64,000 nt of DNA. Source: Methylobacterium sp. J-088 (GTDB taxonomy: Bacteria > Pseudomonadota > Alphaproteobacteria > Rhizobiales > Beijerinckiaceae). Position numbers and translations under genes: made by a program. The notes under the pieces are model-generated. The model did not search any database and was not told where the DNA came from. It saw only the letters and a list, made by a program, of their open reading frames with translations. This document shows positions 28,605-38,546 of this stretch, piece after piece. The stretch's first letter is position 1; each line of letters starts with the position of its first letter. The stretch is taken from the NCBI RefSeq assembly GCF_022829295.1, contig NZ_JAKSYH010000167.1, positions 1 through 64,000 on the forward strand. Direction: 5' to 3'.

Positions 28605-29915
28605 ATGAGTCGTGCGCCGGAGAGGGCGCAGGACGACTCAAAGGACTTTGCAGTGTCAGAGCAGCTTCACGTCGCGATCGATGCGCGACCGGCCCTGGGT
28701 GCTGCTGGTGGGGTGGCCGAGGTCACACGTGGCCTGATCACCCATCTCCATTACCTTCCGGCGGACCAGTTTCGCTTCTCCCTGATCGTGGATTCGGACG
28801 CGCGCGACGATCTGCGCGCGATCATGCCGGATCATTGCAGACTGCTGCCGCTAAACACCGAAGCCCTGCCGATTCGCGAGCGCGCGTTCAGGCTGGCTGG
28901 CACGCCGCTGGCCCAGCGGATCTTCAAGTTCCGGGACAAGAGTGCGAATACCCGGATCAACCTCCACGACGCGACAGGACCCTTGCGGGATGCAGGCGTG
29001 GCAGTGGTGCACGGCCTGTCGCAATTCGCGCTCGATTCGGACCTGCCGCTCCTCTACCACCCCCACGACCTCCAGCATCTTCATCTGCCGCAGTTCTTTT
29101 CTGACGGCGATCTTGAGCAGCGTGAGGTCGTCTACCAGTATTTCTGCAGCTTGGCGGCGATCGTGCCGGTGGCTTCGCGCTGGATCGCGGAGGATCTCCA
29201 ACGCCAATACCGGGTACCGACCGAGAAGCTGGCCGTCATCTCGTTCGCGCCGCCGGCAGGCGACCGCACGCTTCCGGCACCGGCAGAGGTGCGGAATCTC
29301 TGTGATCGCCTCCAGATCCAGCCGGGCGGCTTCCTGATCTACCCGGCGGCCGGTTGGGAGCACAAGAACCATGTCGGCCTGGTGGAGGCTGCCGCAATCC
29401 TGCGGGCACAGGGTATCCAGCCGCCCCTCATGGTCTTCACGGGGGCGCTCGTGCCGTTCTCGTTGCGCGTGTTGGAGCGGGCGGCCGCCCTCAACGTGAC
29501 GGACTGCTTCCGATGGGCCGGCTACATAACCCAGCGCGATCTGGTTGTGCTCTACCATCTAGCCCGGGGCGCCGTCGTACCGACCAAGTTCGAGGCCGCC
29601 AGCGCGCCGGTCTGGGAAGCCTTCGCGATCGGGTGTCCCGTTGCCTGCTCCAACGTCACATCGTTGCCGTCGCAGACCGATGGCGGCGCGCTCCTGTTCG
29701 ACCCCAATAACAGCGGCGACATCGCCGGTGCGATCTTCAAGCTGTGGTCGGATGCCCCGCTCCGCGACCAGTTCGCGGCGCGGGGACGAGAGGTTGTCGC
29801 CCGGCACACCTGGGAATCGGTGGTTCGCCGGTTCGGCGTCCTCTATCGCAAGGCCGCCGGCCGGCCTCTGAGCGCGGCGGATGAAGCGCTGATCGCCACC
29901 GGGCCGGCGGTTTGA
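28605..29915 (+). CDS. Family 4-type (GT-B fold) glycosyltransferase
   Basis: A 436-residue GT-B protein. The N-terminal ARPALGAAGGVAEVTRGL loop, the YPAAGWEHKNHVGLVEAA segment and the C-terminal PTKFEAASAPVWEAFAIGCPV (E-x7-E motif) with FDPNNSGDIAGAI define family 4-like retaining transferases. The ATG at 28605 has an AAGGA site at suitable distance; a GTG at 28572 overlapping the previous stop is the alternative. It sits second in the glycan operon. Confidence 0.87.
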   Translation: MSRAPERAQDDSKDFAVSEQLHVAIDARPALGAAGGVAEVTRGLITHLHYLPADQFRFSLIVDSDARDDLRAIMPDHCRLLPLNTEALPIRERAFRLAGTPLAQRIFKFRDKSANTRINLHDATGPLRDAGVAVVHGLSQFALDSDLPLLYHPHDLQHLHLPQFFSDGDLEQREVVYQYFCSLAAIVPVASRWIAEDLQRQYRVPTEKLAVISFAPPAGDRTLPAPAEVRNLCDRLQIQPGGFLIYPAAGWEHKNHVGLVEAAAILRAQGIQPPLMVFTGALVPFSLRVLERAAALNVTDCFRWAGYITQRDLVVLYHLARGAVVPTKFEAASAPVWEAFAIGCPVACSNVTSLPSQTDGGALLFDPNNSGDIAGAIFKLWSDAPLRDQFAARGREVVARHTWESVVRRFGVLYRKAAGRPLSAADEALIATGPAV

Positions 29916-29917
29916 TC

Positions 29918-31102
29918 ATGGCCGACCGCAATTTCATTCCCGTCGCCGCTCCGACCCTGGGTGGGAACGAGCGCGCCTACGTGCTCGAATGCCTCGACAG
30001 CACCTGGATCTCGTCCAGTGGCCGCTTCCTGGATGCCTTCGAGGTCGCCTTCGCGCGCTTCTGCGGTGTTTCCCATGCGGTGGCGGTCAACAACGGCACC
30101 ACCGCGCTGCACCTCGCGCTCACGGCCCTGGGGATCGGCCCCGGCGATGAGGTGATCGTGCCGAACCTCACCTACATCGCGTCGGCGAATGCCGTGACCT
30201 ATTGCGGGGCCAAGCCGGTCTTCGTCGATTGCGAGCCCCTAACCTTGAACCTCGACCCGGATTGTATCGAGGCGCGGATCACCCCGCGCACCCGGGCCAT
30301 CCTACCGGTCCACCTCTACGGCCATCCTGCCGATATGGACCGGATCAGCAGGCTGGCCGCGCGCCACGACCTGCACGTGGTCGAGGACGCGGCGGAGGCG
30401 CACGGGGCTACCTATCGGGGGCGGCCGGTCGGTTCGTTCGGGGCCTGTGCGACCTTCAGCTTCTACGGTAACAAGATCATCACCACCGGCGAGGGCGGCA
30501 TGGTGGTGACGGACGACGCGGCTCTCGCGGCGCGGCTGCGTCTCTACCGCGGGCAAGGCCTCGACCCGCAGCGCCGCTACATACATCCGGTGGTCGGCTT
30601 CAACTACCGGATGACGAACATCGCCGCCGCGATCGGCCTCGCTCAGCTGGAGCGGATCGACACGATCCTGGCCGCCCGCCGTCAGGTGGCCGCCTGGTAT
30701 GCCGAGCGGCTCGCCGGCATTGAAGGTCTGCGCCTGCTCGGTTCCCAGCCATGGGCGGTGCCCGTGCCCTGGCTCGTCACTGTGCTGCTCACGGGAGGTG
30801 ATGCCCATGAGCGGGATGCGGTCATGGCGGCGCTCCTGGCCGATGGGATCGATAGCCGTCCGCTTTTCTACCCGACACACCAGCAGGCCCCCTATCATGA
30901 GGAGACTCGCTATCCCGTCGCCGAGACATGGTCGGCCCGTGGCCTCAACCTACCCACCTTCGAGGCCATGACCGAGGCCGATGTCGCGGCGGTCTGCGCG
31001 TCCTTGAGGCGGGCCATCGCCCAGTATGCCGAGGCGTTCCCCGGCGCACCACCGAGTGAGGTCCGCGAGCCCCAGGCCAGATCTCCCCAAGCCGTTCGAT
31101 GA
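29918..31102 (+). CDS. DegT/DnrJ/EryC1/StrS aminotransferase (perosamine-synthase-like)
   Basis: A 394-residue PLP-dependent sugar aminotransferase. Sequence marks: NNGTTALHLAL, EVIVPNLTYIASANAV, VVEDAAEAHGA, and SFYGNKIITTGEGGMV, where the lysine forms the Schiff base, plus GFNYRMTNIAAAIGLAQ. This matches GDP-4-keto-6-deoxymannose or UDP-4-keto-sugar transaminases such as RfbE/PglE. Start is 2 bp after the previous stop. The next gene overlaps it by 4 bp (ATGA). The operon thus makes an N-acylated 4-amino-sugar, likely for surface glycan or protein glycosylation. Confidence 0.92.
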   Translation: MADRNFIPVAAPTLGGNERAYVLECLDSTWISSSGRFLDAFEVAFARFCGVSHAVAVNNGTTALHLALTALGIGPGDEVIVPNLTYIASANAVTYCGAKPVFVDCEPLTLNLDPDCIEARITPRTRAILPVHLYGHPADMDRISRLAARHDLHVVEDAAEAHGATYRGRPVGSFGACATFSFYGNKIITTGEGGMVVTDDAALAARLRLYRGQGLDPQRRYIHPVVGFNYRMTNIAAAIGLAQLERIDTILAARRQVAAWYAERLAGIEGLRLLGSQPWAVPVPWLVTVLLTGGDAHERDAVMAALLADGIDSRPLFYPTHQQAPYHEETRYPVAETWSARGLNLPTFEAMTEADVAAVCASLRRAIAQYAEAFPGAPPSEVREPQARSPQAVR

Positions 31103-31788
31103 CGCAGCGGCTCGTGATATGCGGTGGCGGCGGTCTGGCGGTGGAGGTCGCCGCTCTCCTGCGCGACCTCGGCGAGCGTGGACGCGTGGACGGCGACGGC
31201 TACGTGATCACGGATGTGGTCGCCCCCGGACCAGTGCGGACCGCAGACCTGACCGCCCTATGCGGTAGTCCCTTCGCGACGCATGCGGACATCGCCTCGA
31301 TCCCGGACCGGGATCAGAAGGAATTCATCGTCTGCACGGGCGACCCGACGATCCGGCACAAGATCTATCGTGAACTTGTCCGCATGAATCTGACCCTGGC
31401 GCGTATCGTCCACCCGATGGCTTACGTCGCGCCTTCAGCGGTGATCGGGGCCGGGGCGATCATCTATCCCGGCGTTTTTGTCGGTCCCTTCGTGCAACTC
31501 GGCGCCAACGTGGTGTTGCATGCACAGGTGGCGGTTCATCACGACTCACGCCTCAACGCATCTGTCGTTCTGTCACCAGGCGCGCTCCTGTGCGGTCATA
31601 CCGTGTGTGGAAAGGCCGCATTCCTGGGAACCGGCGCATCAATCCTGCCGAAAATGCGCCTGGGCGCCTACAGCAAGCTCTCGGCCGGATCGGTGCTCAG
31701 GCGGGCGGCCGGTGATGGATGCCTGTTGCATGGTAACCCGGCGACGGTGCGCCGCACTTGGTCCGTCGCGTTGGAGGAAGACACGTAA
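31099..31788 (+). CDS. NeuD/PglD-family sugar acetyltransferase
   Basis: A 229-residue protein with an N-terminal Rossmann-like domain (LVICGGGGLAVEVAALLRDLG) and a left-handed beta-helix (IGAGAIIYPGVFVGPFVQLG, LNASVVLSPGALLCGH) typical of NeuD/PglD N- or O-acetyltransferases acting on amino sugars. It overlaps the aminotransferase gene by 4 bp, which fits aminotransfer followed by acetylation. The second His of AVHHDSRL is the catalytic base position in PglD-type enzymes. Last gene of the operon. Confidence 0.9.
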   Translation: MTQRLVICGGGGLAVEVAALLRDLGERGRVDGDGYVITDVVAPGPVRTADLTALCGSPFATHADIASIPDRDQKEFIVCTGDPTIRHKIYRELVRMNLTLARIVHPMAYVAPSAVIGAGAIIYPGVFVGPFVQLGANVVLHAQVAVHHDSRLNASVVLSPGALLCGHTVCGKAAFLGTGASILPKMRLGAYSKLSAGSVLRRAAGDGCLLHGNPATVRRTWSVALEEDT

Positions 31789-31791
31789 TCC

Positions 31792-32511
31792 TCACCCCCC
31801 CGGCACCAGCGACCGGAGCGGGATCATCTCCGGCCGGTATTCCTGCATCCCGCCGGCGATCCGCTCCTCCACGGCGTCCAGGAACTTCTCCGGGTCGGTG
31901 ATCGAGCACTGGCGCAGGTCCCAGAAGGCGTAGCGCCACCATTGCACCTTCAGGTAGCGCTCGATCAGCGCATCGGGGAAGCGCATCTTCACGACCCGGG
32001 CGGGGCTGCCGGCCACGATCGCGTAGGGCGGCACGTCCTTGGTCACCACCGCCATGGCGCCGACCACCGCCCCGTCGCCGATCGTAATGTCGGGCATCAG
32101 GAAGGCGCCGTGGCCGATATAGACGTCGTTGCCGATGCGCACGCGCTTGGGCCACAGATAGGGGCCGCAGATCTCGTAATCCTCCGCCCGCGGATCGGCG
32201 CGGTCGAACACCGCCGAATGGTGCGTGTAGAACAGCGGTGAGGTCGAGCCGCACTGGACCGGGTGGCTGCCGCGCCCGACCTGCACGCTCTCGCCGATCG
32301 AGCAGTAGCGGGCGATGTCGGCGCCGAAATAGTAGCCGCTGACCGCGTACGAGAACGCCCCCATCGTGAGGCAGTAATCGACGCCCATCCACTTGATGCT
32401 GCACGGCGGCTCGAAGGTGCAATCCTCCGGCAGGCCGAACGGCGCCGGGTGCAACACCGAGATGCCCCGCCGCAGCATCTCCTGCTTCATGTCCTCGTTG
32501 ACGGAGATCAT
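31792..32511 (-). CDS. CatB-related hexapeptide acetyltransferase
   Basis: A 239-residue acetyltransferase of the xenobiotic acetyltransferase/CatB group. Left-handed beta-helix repeats are seen as IGNDVYIGHGAFLMPDITIGDGAVVGAMAVVTKDV, followed by PYAIVAGSPARVV and the family tail with WWRYAF. YTHHSAVF near the middle matches the catalytic His loop. Convergent to the glycan operon with only 3 bp between the stops, so it may add an acetyl group to the same polymer; this is inference. Confidence 0.88.
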   Translation of the reverse strand: MISVNEDMKQEMLRRGISVLHPAPFGLPEDCTFEPPCSIKWMGVDYCLTMGAFSYAVSGYYFGADIARYCSIGESVQVGRGSHPVQCGSTSPLFYTHHSAVFDRADPRAEDYEICGPYLWPKRVRIGNDVYIGHGAFLMPDITIGDGAVVGAMAVVTKDVPPYAIVAGSPARVVKMRFPDALIERYLKVQWWRYAFWDLRQCSITDPEKFLDAVEERIAGGMQEYRPEMIPLRSLVPGG

Positions 32512-32821
32512 ACGGCGTCCTCGTCGATCGGGCGTCGGGCCCCGGACCTCCGCACGGACGCGTTCACCGCGTGTCGTCCCGGGGCGCTGTCGCCGTGCAG
32601 ATCGCGGATCGGGTCACGGGCAATTGTCGGGCGGCGTCGGGGGGTGAAGGGCAAGGCGCAGGCCGGTGGCATCGGTGAGCCGCCGCACTAACCGAACCGG
32701 CAGGGCCCGTAAACCGCAGGCGGCCCCCATGGCGCAGAAGCCCGCCTCACCGAATCCCTTGCAGGCGATAGGGTTTCGATATATCTTAATTGGCGACATA
32801 TCGGAAGTGAGTCGACTCACC
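32512..32821. promoter_or_regulatory. Divergent regulatory region with PadR-type inverted repeat
   Basis: 310 bp between the acetyltransferase (-) and PadR (+) genes. An imperfect palindrome CGATATATC-N9-GACATATCG lies at 32777-32803 (8 of 9 arm positions match), 18 bp before the padR ATG. Such ATAT-rich repeats are typical PadR operators, so this is probably an autorepression site. The rest of the gap shows nothing clear. Confidence 0.6.
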
Positions 32822-33445
32822 ATGCATCCCGACATCATGGACCCCTTCTACGGCGATCCCTTCGACGCCCACCGCGTCCGCGCTCATCGTGGCCCGATGG
32901 GGGGTGATCACAGGGGGCGGCACGGGCATCCCGGCCGCAGCCCCGGCGACCGCCGGATGTTCGGCCGCGGCGGTCGCGGCGATCTCGCCCGCTTCTTCGC
33001 CCATGGCGACCTCAGGCTCGTGATCCTCCACCTGATCGCCGAGAAGCCCCGGCACGGCTACGAGATCATCAAGGCCATCGAGGAGCGGGTCGGCGGTGCC
33101 TACAGCCCGAGCCCCGGCACGGTCTACCCGACGCTGACGCTGCTCGAGGAACTCGGCCACGTCACGGTGACCCCCGGGGAGGGCACCAAGCGGCTGCACA
33201 CGATCACCCCGGAGGGCCAGGCCGTCCTCGACGGCAACCGCCCGACCCTGGAGGCCATCCTCGCCCGGATGGCCGAGGCCGAGGCCGCCCGGGGCGACGG
33301 GCCGCCGCCCTCCCTGGTGCGCGCCAAGGAGGGTCTGAAGCTTGCCCTGCAGATGCGCCTCGCCCGCGGACCGCTCAGCGCCGAGCAGACCGCCGCCATC
33401 ACGGCGGCCCTGGAGGCGGCGACCGCCGCGGTGGAGCGGGCGTGA
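32822..33445 (+). CDS. PadR family transcriptional regulator
   Basis: A 207-residue regulator. The first 50 residues are His/Gly/Arg-rich (HRVRAHRGPMGGDHRGRHGH) and could bind metal. Then comes a PadR winged helix: DLRLVILHLIAEKPRHGYEI, SPSPGTVYPTLTLLEELG and GTKRLHTITPEG. The C-terminal part is a helical dimerisation region. PadR-family His-rich N-termini are common in alphaproteobacterial proteins controlling iron or siderophore genes, but no such gene is adjacent. The ATG follows the operator-like repeat by 18 bp. Confidence 0.9.
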   Translation: MHPDIMDPFYGDPFDAHRVRAHRGPMGGDHRGRHGHPGRSPGDRRMFGRGGRGDLARFFAHGDLRLVILHLIAEKPRHGYEIIKAIEERVGGAYSPSPGTVYPTLTLLEELGHVTVTPGEGTKRLHTITPEGQAVLDGNRPTLEAILARMAEAEAARGDGPPPSLVRAKEGLKLALQMRLARGPLSAEQTAAITAALEAATAAVERA

Positions 33446-33475
33446 CGCGCCGCGACCTGCGTCGGGGCCCGTCCG

Positions 33476-34393
33476 GTGCCTGATCCGCGTTCGGGCCTTC
33501 CCGCCCTCGGCATCACCCTGTTCCGGCCGGGCCCGGACCAGGTGGAGCGCGTCCTCGCCCAGGCCGCGGCCGGGGGCGCCACGGTGATCGCCTTCGACAA
33601 TGGCGGTCTCGCCGCCGGTGACGCGGGACGCCTCGTCCGCGCCGGCGTGATCCTGCTGTCGGAGGGGCACAATGTCGGCATCGCGGCGGCGCTCAACCGG
33701 ATCGCCGCGTCCGCCCGGGACGCGGGGGCGGAGACCCTCCTGCTCCTCGATCAGGATGCCGAGCCGCCCGGAGATCTCGCCGCTGGGTTGCTCGCCGCCC
33801 TCGGAGAGCTGCGGCGTGCCGCGATCCGGGCCGCGGTGGTGGGCCCCGCCCCGGCGCCGGCCGCCGGCCACAAGGCGCCAGCCTATCCGCGCCGACCCGG
33901 CGTTCCGGATCAGGGCGTCCTCGCCTCGGTGCAGTTCCTGGCGACCTCGGGCTCGCTGATCGACCTCGCCGCGTTCGACCGGATCGGCCCGTTCCGGGCG
34001 GACTTCTTCATCGACGGCGTCGAACTCGAATGGTGCTTCCGGGCCTGGAGCCTCGGCTATGGCTGCTATTGCGCCCGCGACGTCGGGATCCCCCACCGGG
34101 TCGGCGGCGGGGTGATCCGGGCCTTCGGGATCGCGATGCCGCGCCAGCCCCTGTTCCGCATGGCGACCTACCTGCGCAACGCGGTGTATGCGTGGCGGCT
34201 GCCGCACGTGCCGCTCCGCTGGAAGCTCGCCCAGGCCGCCTACCTGCCCCTCCAGGCCGGCCTGTACTGGGCGGATTCAGGCTGGCGGCCCTCCGTGCTG
34301 CTTCGGCTTCTCGCAGCGGCGCGCGACGGCGCCCTCGGCCGCCTCGGCGCACCCCGGGATCTGCCCCAGAATCTGCCCCAGGATCTCCCGTGA
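33476..34393 (+). CDS. Family 2 glycosyltransferase (rhamnosyltransferase-like)
   Basis: A 305-residue GT2 protein: GITLFRPGPDQVERVL at the start, then LSEGHNVGIAAALNRIA, LLLLDQDAEPP (DXD equivalent), FLATSGSLIDLAAFDRIGPFRADFFID and VELEWCFRAWSLGY. This is the pattern of bacterial rhamnosyltransferases of O-antigen or exopolysaccharide synthesis. The start is a GTG at 33476, so the exact N-terminus is uncertain. It overlaps the next gene (GTGA), so the two are translationally coupled. Confidence 0.85.
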   Translation: MPDPRSGLPALGITLFRPGPDQVERVLAQAAAGGATVIAFDNGGLAAGDAGRLVRAGVILLSEGHNVGIAAALNRIAASARDAGAETLLLLDQDAEPPGDLAAGLLAALGELRRAAIRAAVVGPAPAPAAGHKAPAYPRRPGVPDQGVLASVQFLATSGSLIDLAAFDRIGPFRADFFIDGVELEWCFRAWSLGYGCYCARDVGIPHRVGGGVIRAFGIAMPRQPLFRMATYLRNAVYAWRLPHVPLRWKLAQAAYLPLQAGLYWADSGWRPSVLLRLLAAARDGALGRLGAPRDLPQNLPQDLP

Positions 34394-35355
34394 CCGAGCG
34401 CCCTGCCCGTCCCCCGGTCCTCGACGTGGTGATCGTCAACTGGAACGGCGGCGCGCTTCTCCGCGCCTGTCTCGCGAGCCTCGCGGCCGCGCGGGACGCC
34501 GCGTCCGTGCAGGTGATCGTGGTCGACAATGCTTCGACCGACGGCTCCGCCGAGGATCTGCCCCCCCTGCCCCACCCGCTCCGGCTGATCCGCAATGCGC
34601 ACAATCTCGGCTTCGGCCGCGCCTGCGATCAGGGCGCTGCCGCGGGCGATGCCCCCGCGATCCTGTTCCTCAATCCCGACACGCAGGTCGAACCCGACGC
34701 CCTGGGCGTGGCCCGGGCCGCCCTGCTGGCCGATCCGCGGACCGGGATCGTCGGCGCCCGGCTGGTCGATCCCGACGGACGGACTGCGCGCTCCTGCGCC
34801 CGGACGCCCTCGGCGCTCGGCCTCCTCGGACGTGCCCTGGCGCTGGACCGGCTGGGCCTCGTGCGCCCGCACTTCCTTCGCGAATGGGACCATGCGGAGG
34901 ACCGCGCCGTCGATCAGGTGATGGGCGCCTTCCTGATGATCCGCCGCGACCTGTTCACGGCGCTCGGCGGGTTCGATCCGCGCTTCTTCGTCTACTGGGA
35001 GGATGCCGATCTCTGCGCCCGCGCCCGGGCGGCGGGTTATTCCGTGCGGCACGTCGCCGGGGCGGTCGCGCACCATCTCGGCCAGGGCACGACCCGGCAG
35101 GTGCGGGCGCGGCGGCTGTTCTACTTCCTGCGCAGCCAGATCCTCTACGCCGGCAAGCACCACGGCGTCGTCACGGCCCTGGCGGTGACGGCGGCGAGTT
35201 TTGGCGCGCAGGTGCCGCTCCGGCTTGCCCTGGCCCTCGTCCACCGCTCGCCCGCCGAGGCCGCCGAGGTTCTGCGCGCCGCCGCCCTCCTGGCCGCGGC
35301 GCTGCCGGAGCTCCTCATGCGGGGCGATCGAGGAAGTCCAGCAGGACCCGGTTGA
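34390..35355 (+). CDS. Family 2 glycosyltransferase (WbbL-like)
   Basis: A 321-residue GT2. [68 protein letters not shown] (DXD) and [33 protein letters not shown] are all present, as in WbbL-type rhamnosyltransferases. Start is GTG overlapping the previous stop. Its 3' end overlaps the convergent rutD gene by 41 bp. Confidence 0.9.
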   Translation: MTERPARPPVLDVVIVNWNGGALLRACLASLAAARDAASVQVIVVDNASTDGSAEDLPPLPHPLRLIRNAHNLGFGRACDQGAAAGDAPAILFLNPDTQVEPDALGVARAALLADPRTGIVGARLVDPDGRTARSCARTPSALGLLGRALALDRLGLVRPHFLREWDHAEDRAVDQVMGAFLMIRRDLFTALGGFDPRFFVYWEDADLCARARAAGYSVRHVAGAVAHHLGQGTTRQVRARRLFYFLRSQILYAGKHHGVVTALAVTAASFGAQVPLRLALALVHRSPAEAAEVLRAAALLAAALPELLMRGDRGSPAGPG

Positions 35356-36130
35356 ACGCCTCCGGACAGGTCACGCTGTGGGCGTGGCCGCCCTCGGGGG
35401 CGAGGGCGAGCCGGGCGTTGGGCAGCGCCGCCGCGAGGCGCTCGGAGCGCGTATAGGGCACCAGCACGTCGTCCCGGGCGGCCATCACCAGGGTCTCGTG
35501 CGGGATGCGCCCGAGCCGGTCGGCGATGGCGAAGCGCTCCAGGGCGCCGATGCGCGTCAGCACGGTCTCGGCCCCGGGGAAATGCGCGAGGGCGTGAACC
35601 TCGTCGGCCGCGACTCGCGCGGCCTCGGCCGACAACCAGGGCGCCGGGTACAGGAAGATCGCCTGCGCCCGCACGAAGGCCTCCGGCCCGCCCCCGGCCA
35701 GGATCGCCCGGCGGGCCGCGAAGCACCGGCGTGTGGCCGGGTCCAGGGCGTCCCAGCCGTTGATGACCACGATCCGCCCGACGCGCCCGGGCGCGGCGAG
35801 CGCCGTCTGCAGGGCGATCAGGCCGCCCAGCGCGTGGCCGACCACGTCGGCCCGGTCGATCCCGGCGGCGTCCAGCACCGCGAGCGCGTCCCGGGCCATG
35901 GCGGGGATATCGTGGTCCGGCCCGAGCCGGTCGGGCGACCGTCCGGTCCCGCGATGGTCGTAGGTCACCACCCGGAACTGCGCCGTGAGCGCCGCCATCT
36001 GCGGCGCGAAGTATCCGGCCCCGCCGCCGAGCCCCGGCGAGAGCAGCACCGGCCGCCCGTCCTCAGGGCCCGCCACCGCGTGGTGGAGCGGGGCCGCGCC
36101 GACGCTCACCGGCTGCTCATCGGCCGACAT
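35315..36130 (-). CDS. rutD: Alpha/beta hydrolase RutD (putative aminoacrylate hydrolase)
   Basis: A 271-residue alpha/beta hydrolase. [15 protein letters not shown] is the oxyanion-hole region, [13 protein letters not shown] follows, [15 protein letters not shown] holds the nucleophile elbow (Ala replaces the usual Ser in GHSxGG, as in the RutD family where GHALGG is typical), and the late GGHAHSV supplies the His. RutD speeds aminoacrylate breakdown in the Rut pyrimidine pathway. It overlaps rutC by 14 bp, and rutA, B and C lie just upstream. Confidence 0.92.
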   Translation of the reverse strand: MSADEQPVSVGAAPLHHAVAGPEDGRPVLLSPGLGGGAGYFAPQMAALTAQFRVVTYDHRGTGRSPDRLGPDHDIPAMARDALAVLDAAGIDRADVVGHALGGLIALQTALAAPGRVGRIVVINGWDALDPATRRCFAARRAILAGGGPEAFVRAQAIFLYPAPWLSAEAARVAADEVHALAHFPGAETVLTRIGALERFAIADRLGRIPHETLVMAARDDVLVPYTRSERLAAALPNARLALAPEGGHAHSVTCPEAFNRVLLDFLDRPA

Positions 36131-36503
36131 GCGCCACGGAGGCGATCTCCACCAGCGCCTCCGGCTTCACGAGGCCGCACTGGATGCAATAGCGCGCCGG
36201 CTTCTCGCCCGGGAAATACGCCGCGTAGACGGCGTTGATCGCCGCGTAGTCCGCCCAGTCCTTCAGGAAGACGTGGTTGAAGGTGACGTCGTCCATCGTG
36301 CCGCCCGCGGCTTGGACCACGCCCTTGATGGTCTCCAGCACGTGGCGGGTCTGGGCGGCGGCGTCGCCGACATGGACGACGTTGGCCTCCGCATCCAAAG
36401 GGAGCGTGCCCGAGACGTACAGCACGCCGTCGGCCAGCGTCCCCGGCACGTAGGGGGCGAGCGGCTTGCCGGTCCCCGGCGGAATGACGACCTGCTTCGG
36501 CAT
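36117..36503 (-). CDS. rutC: 3-aminoacrylate deaminase RutC
   Basis: A 128-residue RidA/YjgF-family protein. The [20 protein letters not shown] start, [30 protein letters not shown] and [17 protein letters not shown] match RutC. It hydrolyses peroxyaminoacrylate/aminoacrylate intermediates in the Rut pathway. It overlaps rutD by 14 bp, and rutB ends 109 bp upstream. Confidence 0.93.
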   Translation of the reverse strand: MPKQVVIPPGTGKPLAPYVPGTLADGVLYVSGTLPLDAEANVVHVGDAAAQTRHVLETIKGVVQAAGGTMDDVTFNHVFLKDWADYAAINAVYAAYFPGEKPARYCIQCGLVKPEALVEIASVAHVGR

Positions 36504-36612
36504 GCCCGTGCGCGCTCCCATTCGACCTGTCGGCCGGGCAGGCCGCGCGGGCGGCGCCGCGTCGGGCGGCGCTCGTGCACCCTGCCGGTGACCGGCCGGG
36601 TGCGGGATGCAC

Positions 36613-37374
36613 TTATTCGGCCATATCGAGGCCGACCGCATCAACCGCGGCGTGTGAGGCCGTCCCGAGGGCCGCCGCGAAGGCGGCGACGTCCGAGACC
36701 CAGCCGAAGAAGGTCTCGATATTGGCGAGCGCCCCGTGGTGCAGGCTTTCGGGCCCGGCCTGATGCGTCGCATCGGCCAGTACGATCCCGAAATACTCCC
36801 GGTGGAACCCGTCCCGCAGGGTCGATTCCACGCAGACGTTGGTGGCGATGCCGGTGAAGACCAACGTGTTGATTCCCCGGGCGCGGAGCATGCTGTCGAG
36901 GGGGGTGTTGTAGAAGCCGCTGTAGCGCGGCTTGCCGATCGTCAGGTCGCCGGGCTCGGGCTTCAGGGCGTCCACCAGCGCGTAGTCCCAGGAGCCCTTG
37001 GCGAGGAGCTGCGCGTTCATCTCCTGCTTCCGGCGCATGGTCTTGAGGGCGTTGGATTTGTGCCAGTTCGGCGAGCCCGGACCGCCCGCCTCGACATAGT
37101 CCGGATCCCAGCCGTTCTGGAACCACAGGATCCGGATGCCCGCCGCCCGGGCCGCCGCCACCGCCCGGACGATCTGCGCGATCACCGGGCCGGTGCCCGA
37201 CACGTCGAAGCCCGCGAGGTCGAGGTAACCGCCCGCGCTCGCATAGGCGTTCTGCACGTCCACCACGATCAGCACCGTGGCGGCGGGGTCGAAGGCGATC
37301 GGCTCGGGCCGGGCCGGCAGGACGACGCTGCCGTGGCGGCCTCGGGGATCGCGATATCCGGCGGGGGCGTCCAT
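36613..37374 (-). CDS. rutB: Ureidoacrylate amidohydrolase RutB
   Basis: A 253-residue isochorismatase-like hydrolase. [13 protein letters not shown] holds the catalytic Asp, the lysine lies in the [10 protein letters not shown] region, and [15 protein letters not shown] holds the catalytic Cys. RutB hydrolyses (Z)-3-ureidoacrylate peracid to carbamate and aminoacrylate. Its start overlaps the rutA stop by one base, so the two are translationally coupled. Confidence 0.95.
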   Translation of the reverse strand: MDAPAGYRDPRGRHGSVVLPARPEPIAFDPAATVLIVVDVQNAYASAGGYLDLAGFDVSGTGPVIAQIVRAVAAARAAGIRILWFQNGWDPDYVEAGGPGSPNWHKSNALKTMRRKQEMNAQLLAKGSWDYALVDALKPEPGDLTIGKPRYSGFYNTPLDSMLRARGINTLVFTGIATNVCVESTLRDGFHREYFGIVLADATHQAGPESLHHGALANIETFFGWVSDVAAFAAALGTASHAAVDAVGLDMAE

Positions 37375-38546
37375 CAGGCGACCTCAGGAAGCGGCGCCGT
37401 CGCCACGTGCCGGCGCGTGCGCATCAGCGGCTGGATCCGGGTGCCGAAGGCATCGAGACCCTTGAGGAAATCGTCGAACACCAGCAGCACGCCCTCCACC
37501 CCGTCGATGGTCATGATTGCGTCGAGCATCGCCGCCACGGTGGCGTAGCTGCCGACCAGGGTACCCATGTTGAGGTTCACCGCCGAGGCGGGGTCCGCGA
37601 GCTGGCGCACATTGGTGTCGCCGCCGGACTTGGTGTCGGCCGCGCCCTGGAGGCCGAGCCACGCGATCGCCTCGGCATCGGCTCCCGCCTTGTAGTGGGC
37701 CCAGGTGGCCATCGCGGCGGCGTCGGTCTCGTCGGCGATGATCATGAACAGGGCGTAGCAGGTGACGTGACGCCCGGTCTCGGCGCGCGCCCCCGCCAGC
37801 TTCTCCACCACGGGGGCGAAGGCGGTCGGCGTGTTGAGCCCTTTCCCTAAACAGAAATTGTAGTCGGCATAGCGGGCCGTGAAGGCAAGCCCCGCCCCGC
37901 TCTGGCCGGCGCAGATGATCTTCATCGGCGCCTGCGGCCGGGGGCTCAGCCGGCAATCGTTCATCTGGAAATACGTGCCCTTGAGATCGCTGGCGCCGGT
38001 CTCCCACAGCGCGCGGAGGATCTGAGCGTACTCCGCCAGATAGTCGTACCGACTGGCGAAATGCGCATCGCCGGGCCACAGGCCCATCTGGTCGTATTCC
38101 GGCTTCTGCCAGCCGGTGACGAGGTTCACGCCGAAGCGACCATCCGAGATCGAGTCGATGGTCGCGGCCATGCGGGCGACGATGGCCGGCGGCAGGCACA
38201 GGGTCGCCGCGGTGGCGAACAGCTTGATCCGGGTGGTCACGGCGGCGAGCCCGGCCATCAGGGTGAACGATTCGAGGTTGTGGTCCCAGAACTCGGTCTT
38301 GCCGCCGAAACCGCGCAGCTTGATCATCGAGAGGGCGAAGTCGAGCCCGTAACCCTCGGCCTTCAGGGTGATCGCCTTGTTGAGCGCGAAGCTCGGGCGG
38401 TACTGCGGGGCATTCTCCGAGATCAACCAGCCATTGTTGCCGATCGGGATGAACACCCCGACGCTCATGGCCTGCGATCCGCCCTGAACCACGCCGGCGG
38501 GATGCGCCGGGGCCGAAAGTCCCGTACCGGCCTCGCTCTGACTCAT
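37374..38546 (-). CDS. rutA: Pyrimidine monooxygenase RutA
   Basis: A 390-residue FMN-dependent luciferase-family monooxygenase that opens the uracil or thymine ring using oxygen and reduced flavin. Highly conserved blocks are [72 protein letters not shown] and [20 protein letters not shown], almost identical to the E. coli enzyme. The start at 38546 is chosen; MSVGVFIP at 38468 is possible. RutE, RutF (flavin reductase) and RutG are not in the window, so reductant must come from elsewhere. Confidence 0.96.
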   Translation of the reverse strand: MSQSEAGTGLSAPAHPAGVVQGGSQAMSVGVFIPIGNNGWLISENAPQYRPSFALNKAITLKAEGYGLDFALSMIKLRGFGGKTEFWDHNLESFTLMAGLAAVTTRIKLFATAATLCLPPAIVARMAATIDSISDGRFGVNLVTGWQKPEYDQMGLWPGDAHFASRYDYLAEYAQILRALWETGASDLKGTYFQMNDCRLSPRPQAPMKIICAGQSGAGLAFTARYADYNFCLGKGLNTPTAFAPVVEKLAGARAETGRHVTCYALFMIIADETDAAAMATWAHYKAGADAEAIAWLGLQGAADTKSGGDTNVRQLADPASAVNLNMGTLVGSYATVAAMLDAIMTIDGVEGVLLVFDDFLKGLDAFGTRIQPLMRTRRHVATAPLPEVA

